Positions 48,950-60,663 of a DNA stretch of 64,000 nt are shown here, piece after piece. The position numbers and the translations under genes are program-made. Source of the stretch: Reticulitermes lucifugus (Eukaryota > Arthropoda > Insecta > Blattodea > Rhinotermitidae); NCBI GenBank assembly GCA_026260175.1, contig JAKCWW010000993.1, positions 1 through 64,000 of the forward strand. The letters are read 5' to 3'. Below the pieces are notes generated by a model. The model was not told the origin of the DNA and did not search any database. It saw nothing but the letters and a program-made list of their open reading frames with translations. How positions within the stretch are numbered: position 1 is the stretch's first letter; each line of letters opens with the position of its first letter.

Positions 48950-50600
48950 TATCTGAGTGCGTGATTTGTCATTGTCGCGCTCTACTAGTTTCTACGTAAT
49001 CATACATGGGACAGCACCATCTTCAAAAATGTGCCACCTGAAGAATAAAGATGAAACGAAATTGAAAGTTTTATGGCGGCAATGGATAAATGTGGTAAGG
49101 GACGAGTGGGGCTAAGGGAGAGAAAGAAATGGGAAAGGTTTAGGAAATGAAAAAAGTACCTGGCCTTGGAATTTCAATGGGCTACCCCAAGAGTGTCTGT
49201 AATTATGGTTACCAGTTATGTTGGTTAGAATGGCGTCTTCTAGCACCAGTGTGCTGAAGTGAAGGATAAATTTAGGCACAGGTTACAGATTTCAGCACGT
49301 CAGAAAAGTTGCTCTCAGGTGAAGCAACTATAAAACATTCACGTTTAATCGACGGATGTAAGTGGTCACAGTATTACACATTTTGTTTCACAACCAAGAG
49401 GATAATATTAAGCTTGTATCTGATTTAAAGGAAAAATATTCATTTAATGCTCTTCACTTAACTAGTTTTTATAGCGTAACACTGAATTTGGAGTTGAATT
49501 GTATGGGACGCTGTTACGTAGGGCATGACATACTTAATTCAGGGAGTGTAGTGTGTGATATTTTAAACCATAACTCTCAAACGAATGTCGTGTTTGTGTT
49601 AATAGAATGTGTGTTTCTTATTTTGGAGGTCCAAATTTTAAATTCTGGAGCTAAAACAGCCTAAACTGACAGGAAGGCTTTTGTTTCCCTCAAACGATCC
49701 TAGGGATAGTACCTCGAATTATCCATTTTTTATTTCCTTGCACCCCCTTTCCAGCTCATCACTTAGTCACCATCTTTCCACTCAACTCTATGTAATATGG
49801 TCTAGTAACGTGATCTACTGACAGCATCGTTAAATAAAGTGTACAACATAAATAATCATCAGAACGGTCTCAAAAGTGGCTAACGTGCGAAGTCATAAAC
49901 TTCAGCTTCTATGTTTTGAAGCCCGTGAAACATGATGGCTGTTGTGAATAGTTACAAAGCGCAGCTAGATTATGCACCGTAGAAGTGTGTTCTCGGAAAA
50001 CCTCACATTAAAAATGAGTGTTACATGCCTCTAGTGTGTGTACGTTGATACAGTTCTCAAACACGCACCTGATCGAATTGTTCCTTGAAGTCTGGTTTAT
50101 ATAAATTTTTGTCATTTACGTCTATACGTACTAATTCAATTACTTTAAAGTCAGATTTCCCTAGACGTATGTAAAAAACGAAATTCAAAATAAAGGGCTT
50201 TTGGAATAAGATCACATAGTGTCCTTCCGTAACGAGTCTAAGCGGGATATTGTCTGATTTTCGGGATACCTGTCCGCCGGTTTGTCGGTTTGTGATACAT
50301 TACCACCTAAAACAGCAATGTCCTGAATGCTGCCCGCAGGCTGCAGGCGACTCAGTTTTGCAGTGGGGTTCGCGAAATAATTCCAGAAACACACAAAAAG
50401 AGTATGAAATTCAAGAAATAGGAATTTTATCCCCATTCATACAAAATTGTAGGCAGAAAACTTTGTATTACTGAAAATATAATATACTTTCAAACCAACA
50501 TATAAATAGAACTTCCATGTCACATAAAAATTATCGCGCTACATGGCTTTCTTGCTTATAAGTTTAGGAACCGTAAAATAGAGTGGTGGCTTAATGTAAG
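48950..50600. other. Largely unrecognised stretch
   Basis: Apart from the SINE-like fragment at 49735-49842 nothing is recognised. A 100-codon plus frame at 49362-49664 has no known motif. Confidence 0.4.
49735..49842 (-). mobile_element. SINE-like repeat fragment
   Basis: The minus strand reads TTATTTAACGATGCTGT followed by GAGTGG...GATGGTGAC, resembling the start of the copy at 62150-62400 (GTTACTTAACGACGCTGT...). From memory a repeat of this type with TTTAACGACGCTGTATCAAC is abundant in cockroach sequence. Only the 5' part is present. Confidence 0.45.
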
Positions 50601-50603
50601 TAC

Positions 50604-50711
50604 CTGAAAATACAGTATCTCGAACTGCTTCTGTCGTAGAAGCCTCTACCTGTTTCATTGCTTTTGTTTCCTCAGTTACCGTCTCCGTCTCACTGAGGAA
50701 GTTCAGTGACA
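50604..50711 (-). CDS. Candidate internal exon, Glu/Thr-rich
   Basis: On the minus strand an acceptor with pyrimidine-rich TTGCTTGTGTCTGTAG precedes the exon, and the donor reads TTTTCAG followed by GTACTT. The 108-bp exon is open and encodes SLNFLSETETVTEETKAMKQ and VEASTTEAVRDTVFS. A second acceptor, TTCCTCAG, would shorten it to 50604-50692. Both ends split codons so that it joins in phase to the exon at 46974-47134 (one base here, two there). The composition resembles an extracellular linker. No family is recognised and no start-codon exon was confirmed upstream. Confidence 0.35.
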
Positions 50712-51428
50712 CTACAGACACAAGCAAGATCTCAAATTAATCGTATTTTCAAATTCTGAACAGTTACTTAAGAATGTTTGAAACGCATTTCAGATAAGGT
50801 TTTCCACCCCAATATTGGAACTACTGACGACAGGGTATTAACATTAATGTCACGTAAGTAAAAATTATAGATATAGCAAATATATTTTTTCTTTACTTGA
50901 CCCCTGTGCCCAGAATGTTGCTCACCACTGATCCCAACTAGTGGAAATCTTAGTTCCTTAAGATAGTACCAAAACATGGCAGGAATAAACTGCACGGAGC
51001 TGCATGCTTTAGTTCGTGTTAATGTGCCGAGTACTGCAAGCACCGTTAGAAGACATAGCAACACGTCTTAGCCTGCAACTGTTTTGAAAGTTTTCAGGAA
51101 GCCATTTCCAGTGTTATAAACTTTTAGAATGCGTTTAGATAATAAAATACATAAAGATTAAATCATATAATACAACATTTAATAAAACACAATGTTTCTT
51201 TTCCAAAACAAAATACTTCTACACAATTATTATTATTTATGTCTCTTATTACATACCTTTTCTTTCTGGTACTTATCGCCACGAACCAGCGGCGATCCCC
51301 ACTGTTTAGGCTTCAAGATTCAAGACAGCATTACTTCCCTTATAGGTGCCTTTGTAGTGAATCTATTGAAAGTTTCCCTGCTATGGGTTTCAAATTTTTC
51401 TTTAAAGCTTCTTTTGCTATTCTGGGGA

Positions 51429-51429
<1 letters not shown>

Positions 51430-51462
<33 letters not shown>
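51430..51462. repeat. (ATT)n microsatellite
   Basis: Eleven perfect trinucleotide units, visible directly. Confidence 0.95.
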
Positions 51463-52115
51463 GGTTTATATGTGGAAAATGTAGCTATAGTTAAGATTTT
51501 AAAAACATTTTGGTTCAATCTTCAACGAATAATCCACCAATTTGACACTTGTTATTAGCTTGTGGGCAGTTGCTTTGTAATACCGTATTGTGGTATATGT
51601 TTCGCTAAAAGCATTTCCCTAAACGTTCAGAAATGTTTCTCCGACCAGTGAGTGAACATGAGACGTTTTGTGTAATGTGTTTCGTTGGTACAGCATGTAT
51701 AAATGAGGCGAATACACTGCAATTTTTGAAATGAATTTTTTGTTCTGTTCTGCCTTGTGATAGTATTCCGGATACATTATGGAGAGAGTACAATGAAATA
51801 ACGTACATACTGCAGTCATATTGTTAAACGAGATTGTTTTAAATACAAATATATGAACTAAGTCTATTCACACCAACAGCTGTTAGTCATTTACTGTTCA
51901 GCTACTTCCCTATTGTTGTGAAACTACACTGGTCCATAATTTTTCTAACATAAATAATTTCCTCATATGCCAAGCCTATGAAATAGACCAAACAAACTTG
52001 CAGTGAAGTCTCCGTTTAGTAGTATGCTTCCATCCACGGTAGACACACCAAAGATTTCTATTTGCTTTAATCCGTAGGATGGGATAAGAAATGGACTAGG
52101 ATATTACGATATTGT

Positions 52116-52118
<3 letters not shown>

Positions 52119-52175
<57 letters not shown>
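52119..52175. repeat. (TG)n microsatellite
   Basis: Nearly 30 uninterrupted TG units, the longest dinucleotide run in the window. Confidence 0.97.
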
Positions 52176-52176
<1 letters not shown>

Positions 52177-52179
52177 AGT

Positions 52180-55100
52180 GTTTGAGTGTCAATGTAAATG
52201 TCTTACGAGTTCCGCCATTTGAACGTTAAAACAATTTTAATGAACTCAAAGCAACTTATCAGGAACGTCATAGCAAGCTGCTTCCAAAAATACATATTTT
52301 CTAATTTCGTGTAATCATGAAACAACAGGGCTAGCGCGCAAAATCGTAAAGACAGAACAACATTTGGAAAATTTAATTTATGGTCCTTGGCTGATGCAGA
52401 GTAATAGACGTTGACAAAAGATGTGAATTCTGTTAAGGCCAGGCCGTTCAAGCAGTAGCTCCCTGCGAACATGTTGTACGCTATACAGTGTTGCGTTGCC
52501 CGCTGAGGCATTTGAAATGAGACAACGCTTTTAACTCTTGGCTTGGCAAAGCCGAGATAGAAGGCTGAAGGAATTTTGAAAATTTATGAGGTGTTTATTT
52601 ACAAAGACATACAGTATATTACTAGTTAGTTGTGAGAATAGCGTAAATATAGCAACAGATTGGCCTATGTAGTGTGTTGCATTTCTTTATAATTTTTCTA
52701 TTATCATCAGTAGCCCACATTTTTATTGCACATGATGTATAGAAAAACACACAGGTAAAATGATACATATATCTATAAGTATATTTATCAATTCTTTATT
52801 CTATGTTTTAAATTTCATGTTGCCCGCATGCAGACCAAATTTTGTTGAAGTTGCCCGCATAACATAAAAGGTTTAGCGGGCCTATGTAAAAGTAATATAT
52901 TTTACAGTGCGAAGTAACATGGCAGCAGTGCGAATATGTTATCTAGCTTTAGATTTTAATAGGACAATTGATGAAAACTTAAAATTAGTCATGTGAAATT
53001 TTGGAGTCAGGCAGGCAATTTGCACAATTCTTCACAAAGTGCATTGTATGCAAGCATGGTGAGGATTTATAACTTGTAGGTAACAGCCGACAGATTTAAC
53101 TTATACTGTAATCGTTACTTAAGCAAAAATTCTTCAAAAAGAAGTTGTAATTCTTCACTCTTACATTCAACCTAATTTCCTCAGTGCTCCTATCCTATTT
53201 CAAAAATCTTTGCTCTAGTAGAATAGGTAACGTAAATTTAAAAGTCACAGTTAAAAATTTCATGAAGCTTGTGCTGTATCCCGTCTTTTCAGCTACTTAT
53301 CTTTCGCTACCAGCACCACCCGTTACACATACTCACAAATTAATTATCTGTAGACATTACTGTTGGCCCCTTCATCTCTAAGCTGTTCTACCCAACTTTT
53401 GTTAGAAAAATTGTACTTCATTGTACAGAATATTTCCGTTTATGCTCTTCTGTATATGCGACAGAATATTTACACATTCTTTAAACAAGGCAGTGTTCAA
53501 AATTACATCGAACACATAATATTTAAGGCCGACACAGGTCATCTGAGAACTACACAATTGATTTCACTTTTGACATTATATGAGGAAGGCATCATGAGAT
53601 TTGAGTTTAATTAAAATCTGAGTCAATAGGTGTAATGTAATAGTTGGCTTCCATAAGTAATATGAGCTGCATATAGGATGACCGTTCAATATTTACATTG
53701 TCGGAGAACACGCCATGAGGTTCACTTGCCAGTTGTGCTTTATGGCAGCATCAATCAAAATTGAAAGTGTTCTACTTACTCAAATTTAATGTATTTCATG
53801 AAGCATAGTACTTCTTCAGGTAGCTAATATATACCAAGAGAGTAGACCTGATGTGTGTCCCTGGAAACTTTCTACAGAGTGGCAAATAAAATTCTAGGGT
53901 AAAAAATTATTAAGTGATTTGAAAACGTTACTGAAGATCCACATTTAAAACTTTCCACACGTTCCGTGTGTTTTAAGTGAACTAACGACATGGATAAGAG
54001 TTCTTGGACATAGTTGATAATCAGGTCAAGAAATCTACACTTTGATTTGAAAGTCCAAGTTTATTATTGTTTTTCTAAAAGTTAATAAAACAAATTTTTG
54101 TTTTTGACAATAATTCGCCCTGTAACAAGACGGTAACAAATACAGATCTGTGACATTAAAGACTATTAGCAGTTCTTTATCAAACAACACATTTTCAACT
54201 GCATGAGTTGCATGTAATCAGAAGGGAGGATGTTGTTAACGACGAATTGGAAATTATGTCGAAAGGAAGGGTGGTACTATCTTTTATAAGTACAATGTTA
54301 TCGCAGTATTTGCTGGAGTGGCTGATAAATTGCACACGTGTTAGAGATTTTCGGCCTTTAAAGAGGGGGTCGAACCCGTGAACCACCAAATAGGAAGCAG
54401 TATTACTAACCATTCATTCATAAAACTTAGTTAATAATGAAAAATAAATCTGTGCGTTTTTCAGCAACAATCCACATATTAGAAATTATTTCGCATGTAC
54501 TTAGTAACCATCCTGTAACAGAATGTCGACTTCACACATCAGTCATGTACTACGGCTTACTCGATATTGTACATTGAAGCTTCGGATACGGAAATCCACA
54601 AATAACAAAGCCACTTGTCGCGATGCAAGCTCTCTATATTCGACGCCAATCACCCAGGAAGCTAAACCCAGGATAAATCCTATTAAACTCTGGAGTATGT
54701 GTGCACTCGAGAATTAATAGGACTGCCTTGCATTCCGAAAGCAATGACATTTCCCGAATTTGGGAATTTAGTTTCAGTCTGTGGGTCATTCCAAATGCTC
54801 TCTGTCTAGACTTCACTTCAAATGTAAAGGTAAAAACAGAGGGAGAAAAGAGAGGGTAAGAGCAGCCTCAGCCCGTCTCGTGACATTAAATGGCCTTTCT
54901 GAACAATCAGTTCCCGGTTTTAACCGTGATTTAGTGTCTCTTTAGGCATGGCAGAAGAGAGATAGCTAACGTGCTTGCGTGCCTGGAATTGCACCTCAAG
55001 TTTAATACTGCGGAATTTGCTTCCCAGCCTCATATTATTCTTCCTTGGTTGACGTTCAAAGCTTTAAGTCTCTCAAGATATAAAGTGTTTTAAGAAAACT

Positions 55101-55685
55101 CATCCTTTTCTTATCTTTCCCTTTTCGAAGTTGAGCCCTGAACATAATACGGATCAGACTTATCGGTTATTTGAGTGTATAATGTGTATATATATAGGAA
55201 TGCACATATTATTTTTGGTTTGCTTAAGGTTTACGATAATTGGTGAAAGTTCTCTGTAGAGGTAATGTAACGTGGAGCGAAGGGAAATTTTAGTTTTATC
55301 TAAAGACAATCTTAGAATGTATACCTTTCCACTTGATCAGTTTTATAGACCAGCTGAGCAAGACGATCTTCAGTGTGGAACATGAGACAGAACGAAGGGG
55401 GTTGGGGGGAACAGCCATTTTGTGTATTGTGTTTCTTTTCATTATTCAGAGCTAATGTTGGAACATAGAATTCGGTTTAGGCAACATTGACCTCTTTTTT
55501 GGTAATGCACTGCGCTGTAGGGCTTTTCTTTGAACTAGTAAAGTTAATTTTAATATATCATGTTAATATAAGTCGCATGAGATACACTTGCCCTTTTGCT
55601 CATGATACAAACTGCTAGGTGAACACGCCAATAAAAAGACAGAAAATGCTTGTAAGTAACTCCGCTCTGAATAGTCCTGATTGAA
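52180..55685. other. Unrecognised stretch
   Basis: No gene recognised. A minus-strand string near 54360-54380 (complement GGGTTCGACCCCC) resembles a pol III B box, but without a matching A box or SINE body it is not annotated. Confidence 0.4.
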
Positions 55686-55689
55686 GTGT

Positions 55690-55990
55690 TTATAGTCACT
55701 TATCTTGTCAAGAAATTACCTGACTTTTATGACTAGAGGAAGTTCTTTACAGTGTTCACAAGAGTCTATCAGCGAATTGTAACTTGATTAAGTTTAATTC
55801 AGTCCAATTAACAGCGTATTTTTAAGCTCCATTTTAGTAACACCTTTCTCTGTAATCATACTTATTCCAAGCAGATTCTTTCCTTCCATTTGTCTATTGT
55901 TAGCATGTATACATTTCTTTTTTATGTTCATGCATTCTACGTTCTCTGCCAATCCCACTTTTCTTGATTTTCTCACTCTGTAAGCCTTAG
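55690..55990 (-). mobile_element. LINE 3' end, antisense copy, degenerate
   Basis: The minus frame 55794-55976 contains KSRK near its start and MEGKNLLG 27 residues later, followed by TKMELKN. In relatives the text KSRRMRWAGHVA...PEGKRPLG...IKMDLRE has exactly the same spacing, although most residues have changed. Plus-strand sequence 55700-55780 (TTGTCAAGAAATTACC, GTGTTCACAAGAGTC) matches the antisense 3' UTR and the C-terminal coding region of the copy at 15760-16550. Confidence 0.6.
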
Positions 55991-55999
55991 TGAAGTGTG

Positions 56000-57380
56000 T
56001 ATATCATGAAGCTCCACATTAGGCAATTTTCTCCGTTCTTCTCTTACTTCCAGTTTCTTACGCCTAAATACGCTTCCTGTACTCAAAGCAAACAATATAC
56101 AAATTATATCGTATTGATGAACAGAGTTCCCTTGACCTTGACCCACTCTTCACAATTGCGCAAGATGCAGTATGACTATGCCCAGACTCAACACGCCAGT
56201 CGTATACTGATTACTATAGACAGGCTAGTACTCAGTTGCCTTCAGTACACACCACACAACTTGTCATACAAGGTGAGTCCTGAACATTATGTACAATTTA
56301 TAATAGATATTCTGGCGAATATTGTTCCTCAAATTTTAACTAAAAGTATGATACATTTACAGGACACGGTCCGCATTGGATTGAGGACTACAGTATGTTT
56401 CAATATATACTGCCGCAACTCAGAGTCCTGACTCTAATTATATTTTATATATTTTAAATATTTTATATTCAAATGTGTTCTAATATGACATACATAATAT
56501 CTACAATGCATTAGAAAATTCACATATTTCATCCAAATATAAACTGGTACTAGCAGCCGAATGTACTGAACGTTATGAAATTCATAGGTGTAATACATTT
56601 ACTATAAGTTTTCAGCTTGGTATGTACCCCCTGTTATGCAACAACATGTCGGAATGAAATGACTGTAAAATCATATAAATGCATTTACTTGGTACGTTAA
56701 CTGAAAACATGAAATTATATCGCAGGAACATTCTGTATGTTTTCAAGGAAACTTTTATTTTAATTTCCTAATTCCATGTGTATTTGTAATGTTTGTATGT
56801 TTCGTCATATTGTGGGAGCACAAATTTCTATGCAGGCTTAAGCAATTTACTATAATCTGAATACGTTCACTTGATTAATTTTAAAAGTTAAAACGAAGAT
56901 TAACTTTATTATGTATAAGAGAGAAACATGAAAAGAAACTATCCTTAAAGCGACTGAAAATATTAACAAATATTCCTTTAATCTAGTAGAATAATGGAAT
57001 AAATAATAACAATAAAACGCTGAGGTGTTCAGTGCCAAATATTTCATGTCTCGTAGGGTTAAATATTAATAATATGAATCGTGTGTTTAGGTAAAAGCAT
57101 CCTAATGCTCAAGTGTATAAAGTCTTTCTTTCCACTAACCTGTGGAACAGCATCATAAGTGTATGGCAGGAAACAATCGATGGTCACTTCTTTTTGAACA
57201 TGAGGACAGTAAAGATATCCGAATAAACTTACACAACATGCAGGCAGCTAGAAAGTGCAGCTTACATAAACAGGAAGCTAGGCAAGCAGCTTATGTCAGA
57301 GAAAGCTATCGCTATAAACATTAAGTCTAGCAGTTACTTAACCTACTTATTTTAAGATGATTCATCTCCGTTGTGTTATT
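56000..57380. other. Unrecognised stretch
   Basis: It holds the longest plus frame not explained by a transposon (144 codons, 55997-56431), starting MYIMKLHIRQ. It has no known motif, low-complexity-free composition, and no clear splice or promoter context. I treat it as a chance ORF. Confidence 0.35.
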
Positions 57381-57436
57381 AAACCAGTATATATTATTCA
57401 GTATACAGTCATGCACAAACCATCAATACAAAATTT

Positions 57437-57477
57437 AGGCGACTAGATTCGGCTTGATATAAGCCATCATCAGGCCC
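57437..57477 (-). other. Hammerhead-like motif, left arm (best copy)
   Basis: Minus-strand order: GGGC, CTGATGA, T, GGCTT, ATATC, AAGCC, GAATC, TA, GTC, GCCT. Stem I GGGC/GCCT (last pair G-U) and stem II GGCTT/AAGCC are fully paired. CTGATGA and GTC fit the hammerhead core. Departures are the extra T before stem II and GAATC where GAAAC is expected. Confidence 0.45.
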
Positions 57478-57727
57478 ATTTTTACTAAAAACCTTCAGTG
57501 GACATTTATTACTGCGAATAGGCATTAAAACTCATCCTTTAAAAGATGCATGATAAAATACTCAACCTTTTTACATGAGGCCATGACAATTATACAAGAA
57601 TTGCATAGTAAAGAGTATATAAAATGTTTTGTAGTAAATGTAAGGTATAAGGAATAAGTTGTATAAAAGTTTTAAAAATTCTTTTGAAACAATTTTTACA
57701 AATGTTATACAACTTTTAACAAAAAAA

Positions 57728-57769
57728 GGAGTCTGATGAAGGTTTATATCAAGCCGAAACTAGTCGCCT
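57728..57769 (+). other. Hammerhead-like motif, right arm
   Basis: Order: GGAGT, CTGATGA, A, GGTTT, ATATC, AAGCC, GAAAC, TA, GTC, GCC. Stem II pairs with one G-U. The GAAAC core is intact, while stem I is weaker than in the left arm. The extra base before stem II is again present. Confidence 0.45.
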
Positions 57770-57824
57770 AAAATTTATACTTCCGGGTTGTGTATGACTG
57801 TAAACTGAATGATATATACTCCTA

Positions 57825-59345
57825 ACGTACATTAGAGTAACATTCAGCTGAGTAAATTCTGCCTGATTTTATGGTAGTCCTGGGGCCGTATTTTGATAAT
57901 AGGGAGGGTGACACTTGCATATAAGCATCACGGAAACTTCATTCCAATTATATTGATATTCCAACGTCAGTATGGGAAATATTCCAGTTTGACTCATTAA
58001 ACCGTAAAGTGAGGTGCTTTTCTATAAAAGCTTTATTAAATGTGGAGCTACATTACCGACGAAACACGCTTCGTTGCCTGTAATGTTGATAATAATAAAG
58101 ATTTTACATTCTTTGTCGCACGTCAATTTACACAGATATGCAAAGTAGCGATTTAATGTTGGGGAAATAGGACACAGGCTTTGTGTCACTGAATAACAGA
58201 AAATGAAGTGCATGAAATAATATTTTGTTTAAAAATAATCCGGCCATAATTTAGAAACTCTGAAATCCATAATATCAAAAGGGAGTACATTTAATGTAAT
58301 ATTCTAGTGACCCCAAACAACTTGTTTGTTTTTGTCTGGCTTAAAATGTTGATTTTTTCATACATGAGGCAGATTTTAAAGGTATAATCGCATTCATAAA
58401 AAAGAAATGACAGTAATTAGTGCGCAACATGAAAGTGTGGCGTATTTATTTCATTAGTATAAACAATTTAATTTGTAATACGTAGCAACTGTCGATTTAT
58501 TCCATTGCTAAATATTAAGCTGCATGGCGTACACAAGTAAACATTTAAAAACACGTAACTGTGAGATATAATACGATAATAAACACGCCTGTGGCAACGA
58601 GCGGCATTTGTTTGAATACCTGGACTTATTTTCAGAACAGAGGGATGTTATATTGTGGCATGTATATTACTAATGAAATTGTCTCTTATTGTATAACTGC
58701 ATGGTACAGGGCATTAATTGCCATTCAAAAAATTTGCGGACTTTAAGTACCCGAATTCATCTTCTTGTTAATAATGATCCGTAAATGGATGTTGTTCTGA
58801 GAAACTTTACTTCGACTTCACATAGTCCCCTGTTACACAGTGAAAATACGCAATAATCTCGAATATCAATGATTGTAACAAATATGCACTCCTTTGTATA
58901 ATGTACAAGCCCTCTATAACGGTAGGTCATTTATACTCCACGCACAATTGCCTGCAATCGGTCTTGCTTTTATAACGAAAAAATAAGTGTAGTTCGGATG
59001 ATTGACAGTTTCGCAATAGGAGGTTTCGCGATGTGTCGTCAGTTGACGTTAAGGGATCAAGATGACGGCGTCCAGTGTAACCGACAAACAGTTTTCATCT
59101 AGTAGTGGCAGTTCGCTGGAAATTGGAAGAGGACGTTTGTAATATCTATTTGTAGCAACGGTTTTTACAGGTAATTCTTCCTTTATTCCACTATTTTTCC
59201 CTTGATGAACACTTATAAATCACGATTGCACTGAATATACAGTCTATGTAACTTACTGTGGCAAAGGCCGAGTGAGTAATTCTGAACTACAGATTACTTC
59301 AGCCATTCTTTGTCCTGTTCTGATCTAATAACAATACTCCATATT
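57825..59345. other. Unrecognised stretch
   Basis: No gene or named repeat recognised. Confidence 0.4.
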
Positions 59346-59349
59346 CGTA

Positions 59350-59480
59350 ATATAAATAGCCGAATAAAATAGCAGCCCTTTGGGCTGTGACGTACTGTAA
59401 TCTGGTACATCGGTACAGACGTCTCACAGTAACCTAATGCTTGAATAATCACAGAAGTTAATTGAGGCAGCTGGTTCCTC
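59350..59480 (-). repeat. Dispersed insect repeat with protein-like frame, part 1
   Basis: The minus frame reads CETSVPMYQITVRHSPKGCYF. From memory this resembles the recurrent insect text SET.V..YQTTRR..PED..., a spurious ORF inside a widely dispersed repeat. The element type is unknown. Confidence 0.4.
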
Positions 59481-59491
59481 TGAAATGTCGA

Positions 59492-59549
59492 TACATACAT
59501 ACACATACATACATACATACATACATACATACATACATACATACACACA
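59492..59549. repeat. (ACAT)n microsatellite
   Basis: About 14 ACAT units with two imperfect units at the ends, visible directly. Confidence 0.95.
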
Positions 59550-59689
59550 TACATAGATGCCTGTCACCCTACAGGGCCTGATATCTCAAAAGACAGTTAA
59601 CTTCATAGTTACCCCCTTGAGAACCCCTAAGCTCAAATCATAAACAGTCTCCTTTTATACCTAATGTGATGAAGGTGCATGCGTCAGTC

Positions 59690-59830
59690 TTACAGGATGT
59701 TGCATTATTTAATCTGCTGGGTGGTTATCTGTATTTTGGAGAAACATATGCCTCCTCCAACCACCATTTTCAGGTCGTCTATCCTGAAAATGGCGGGAAA
59801 GACCCGGTCGAATATGTAACACTCCTACTT
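59690..59830 (+). repeat. Dispersed insect repeat with protein-like frame, part 2
   Basis: The plus frame contains VLQDVALFNLLGGYLYFGET and later PENGGKDP. From memory it resembles VLWDVTPCSLVE.Y..FGGT......MENGGKDP, the opposite part of the same kind of dispersed repeat as 59350-59480. The two lie in opposite orientations around the ACAT microsatellite, so this is either one rearranged copy or two insertions. Confidence 0.4.
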
Positions 59831-60289
59831 CAAACTCGGGAGATCCTGGGTCAACATCTCAAATTGAAGATCTTCTATCCAAAAAGAATGTCTATTGTTT
59901 TCCTCCCAGACTATTTTAAAATATGTAATACCTCAAACTATGCTACGATCGCTTCCCTTTACACCCTTTCCTATTCACTATTATCTATTATTCAAGCAGT
60001 CATTAGATGCTATAATTGCGTCTGTACATAAACAGTCAAAGCACTATTGTCGTCCGATATGTGGCACTTACCTAACAAACGTGACGGGGTTATGACGCAA
60101 AGACCACAATATCAAAGTTATAAGTTGTTGTACTATAGAAAATTTGTTTATGTAGTTACAAATTTGCACATTCGAATTGTAACAGATCCGGGGCAAGAGG
60201 TTTTTTTCGTTATACGAAACGTCCAGACTAACTTTGGGGCCCACCCAGCATTCTACTCAATGGAAACGAGGGTCTGTCTCCATGGAAGT

Positions 60290-60420
60290 AAACTGATCGG
60301 AGTGTGAAGCTGACCATTAAGTTCCATTTAATGCGGAGGTGAAGAATGATTGGAGCTAAACCTCGACTCCCCCTATACTTCTTCATGTTGTGCACAGGGA
60401 CAAATTTACCTACACATTGT
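60290..60420. repeat. Dispersed repeat, copy 2
   Basis: Shares ACAGGGACAAATTTACCT and looser flanking similarity with 48100-48240. No coding content is supported. Confidence 0.45.
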
Positions 60421-60663
60421 ACCTTTATGTGTATATACTTGTATTCTCTGCATGTGTCTCCTTTACTTGCTTGTATGCGCCACTGCTGTATGTTGGTGCT
60501 GGTGTTCCGAGAATGTTACGTAGCGGATAGTTGATTTCGTGTTTCTTAAATATGGCCCTTTTAAATATGTCGTTTTTTTCAGACGACGAGCTGCAGCACC
60601 ATTTCGACACAGAGGCAGGTGGTGGGCTTCTCTAAAGACGGTAATAAGCCTTCCTGCTCCTTA

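Larger units (their letters stand above)
57385..57820. mobile_element. Foldback element with paired hammerhead-like ends
   Basis: Left arm 57385-57480 and right arm 57727-57820 are imperfect reverse complements: AGTATATATTATTCAGTATA and CTGAATGATATATACT outside, TTAGGCGACTAG and CTAGTCGCCTAA inside. The interior has another palindrome, AAGTTGTATAA at 57656 and TTATACAACTT at 57707. There is no coding capacity. The two motifs point outward in opposite directions. Confidence 0.8.

Noticed and set aside
50930-51064. Possible signal-peptide exon upstream of the candidate gene (LLCLLTVLAVLG..., donor near GTGAGC)
   Set aside because: The frame has no ATG: its first codon is GTG and a TAA lies just upstream; no good acceptor rescues it. 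The splice phases would fit, but the start cannot be supported.
54355-54385. tRNA B-box-like string on the minus strand
   Set aside because: No A box, no cloverleaf and no match to the SINE families seen elsewhere in the window.
55997-56431. 144-codon plus-strand ORF
   Set aside because: No domain, unusual composition, adjacent to a decayed LINE; most likely a chance ORF.
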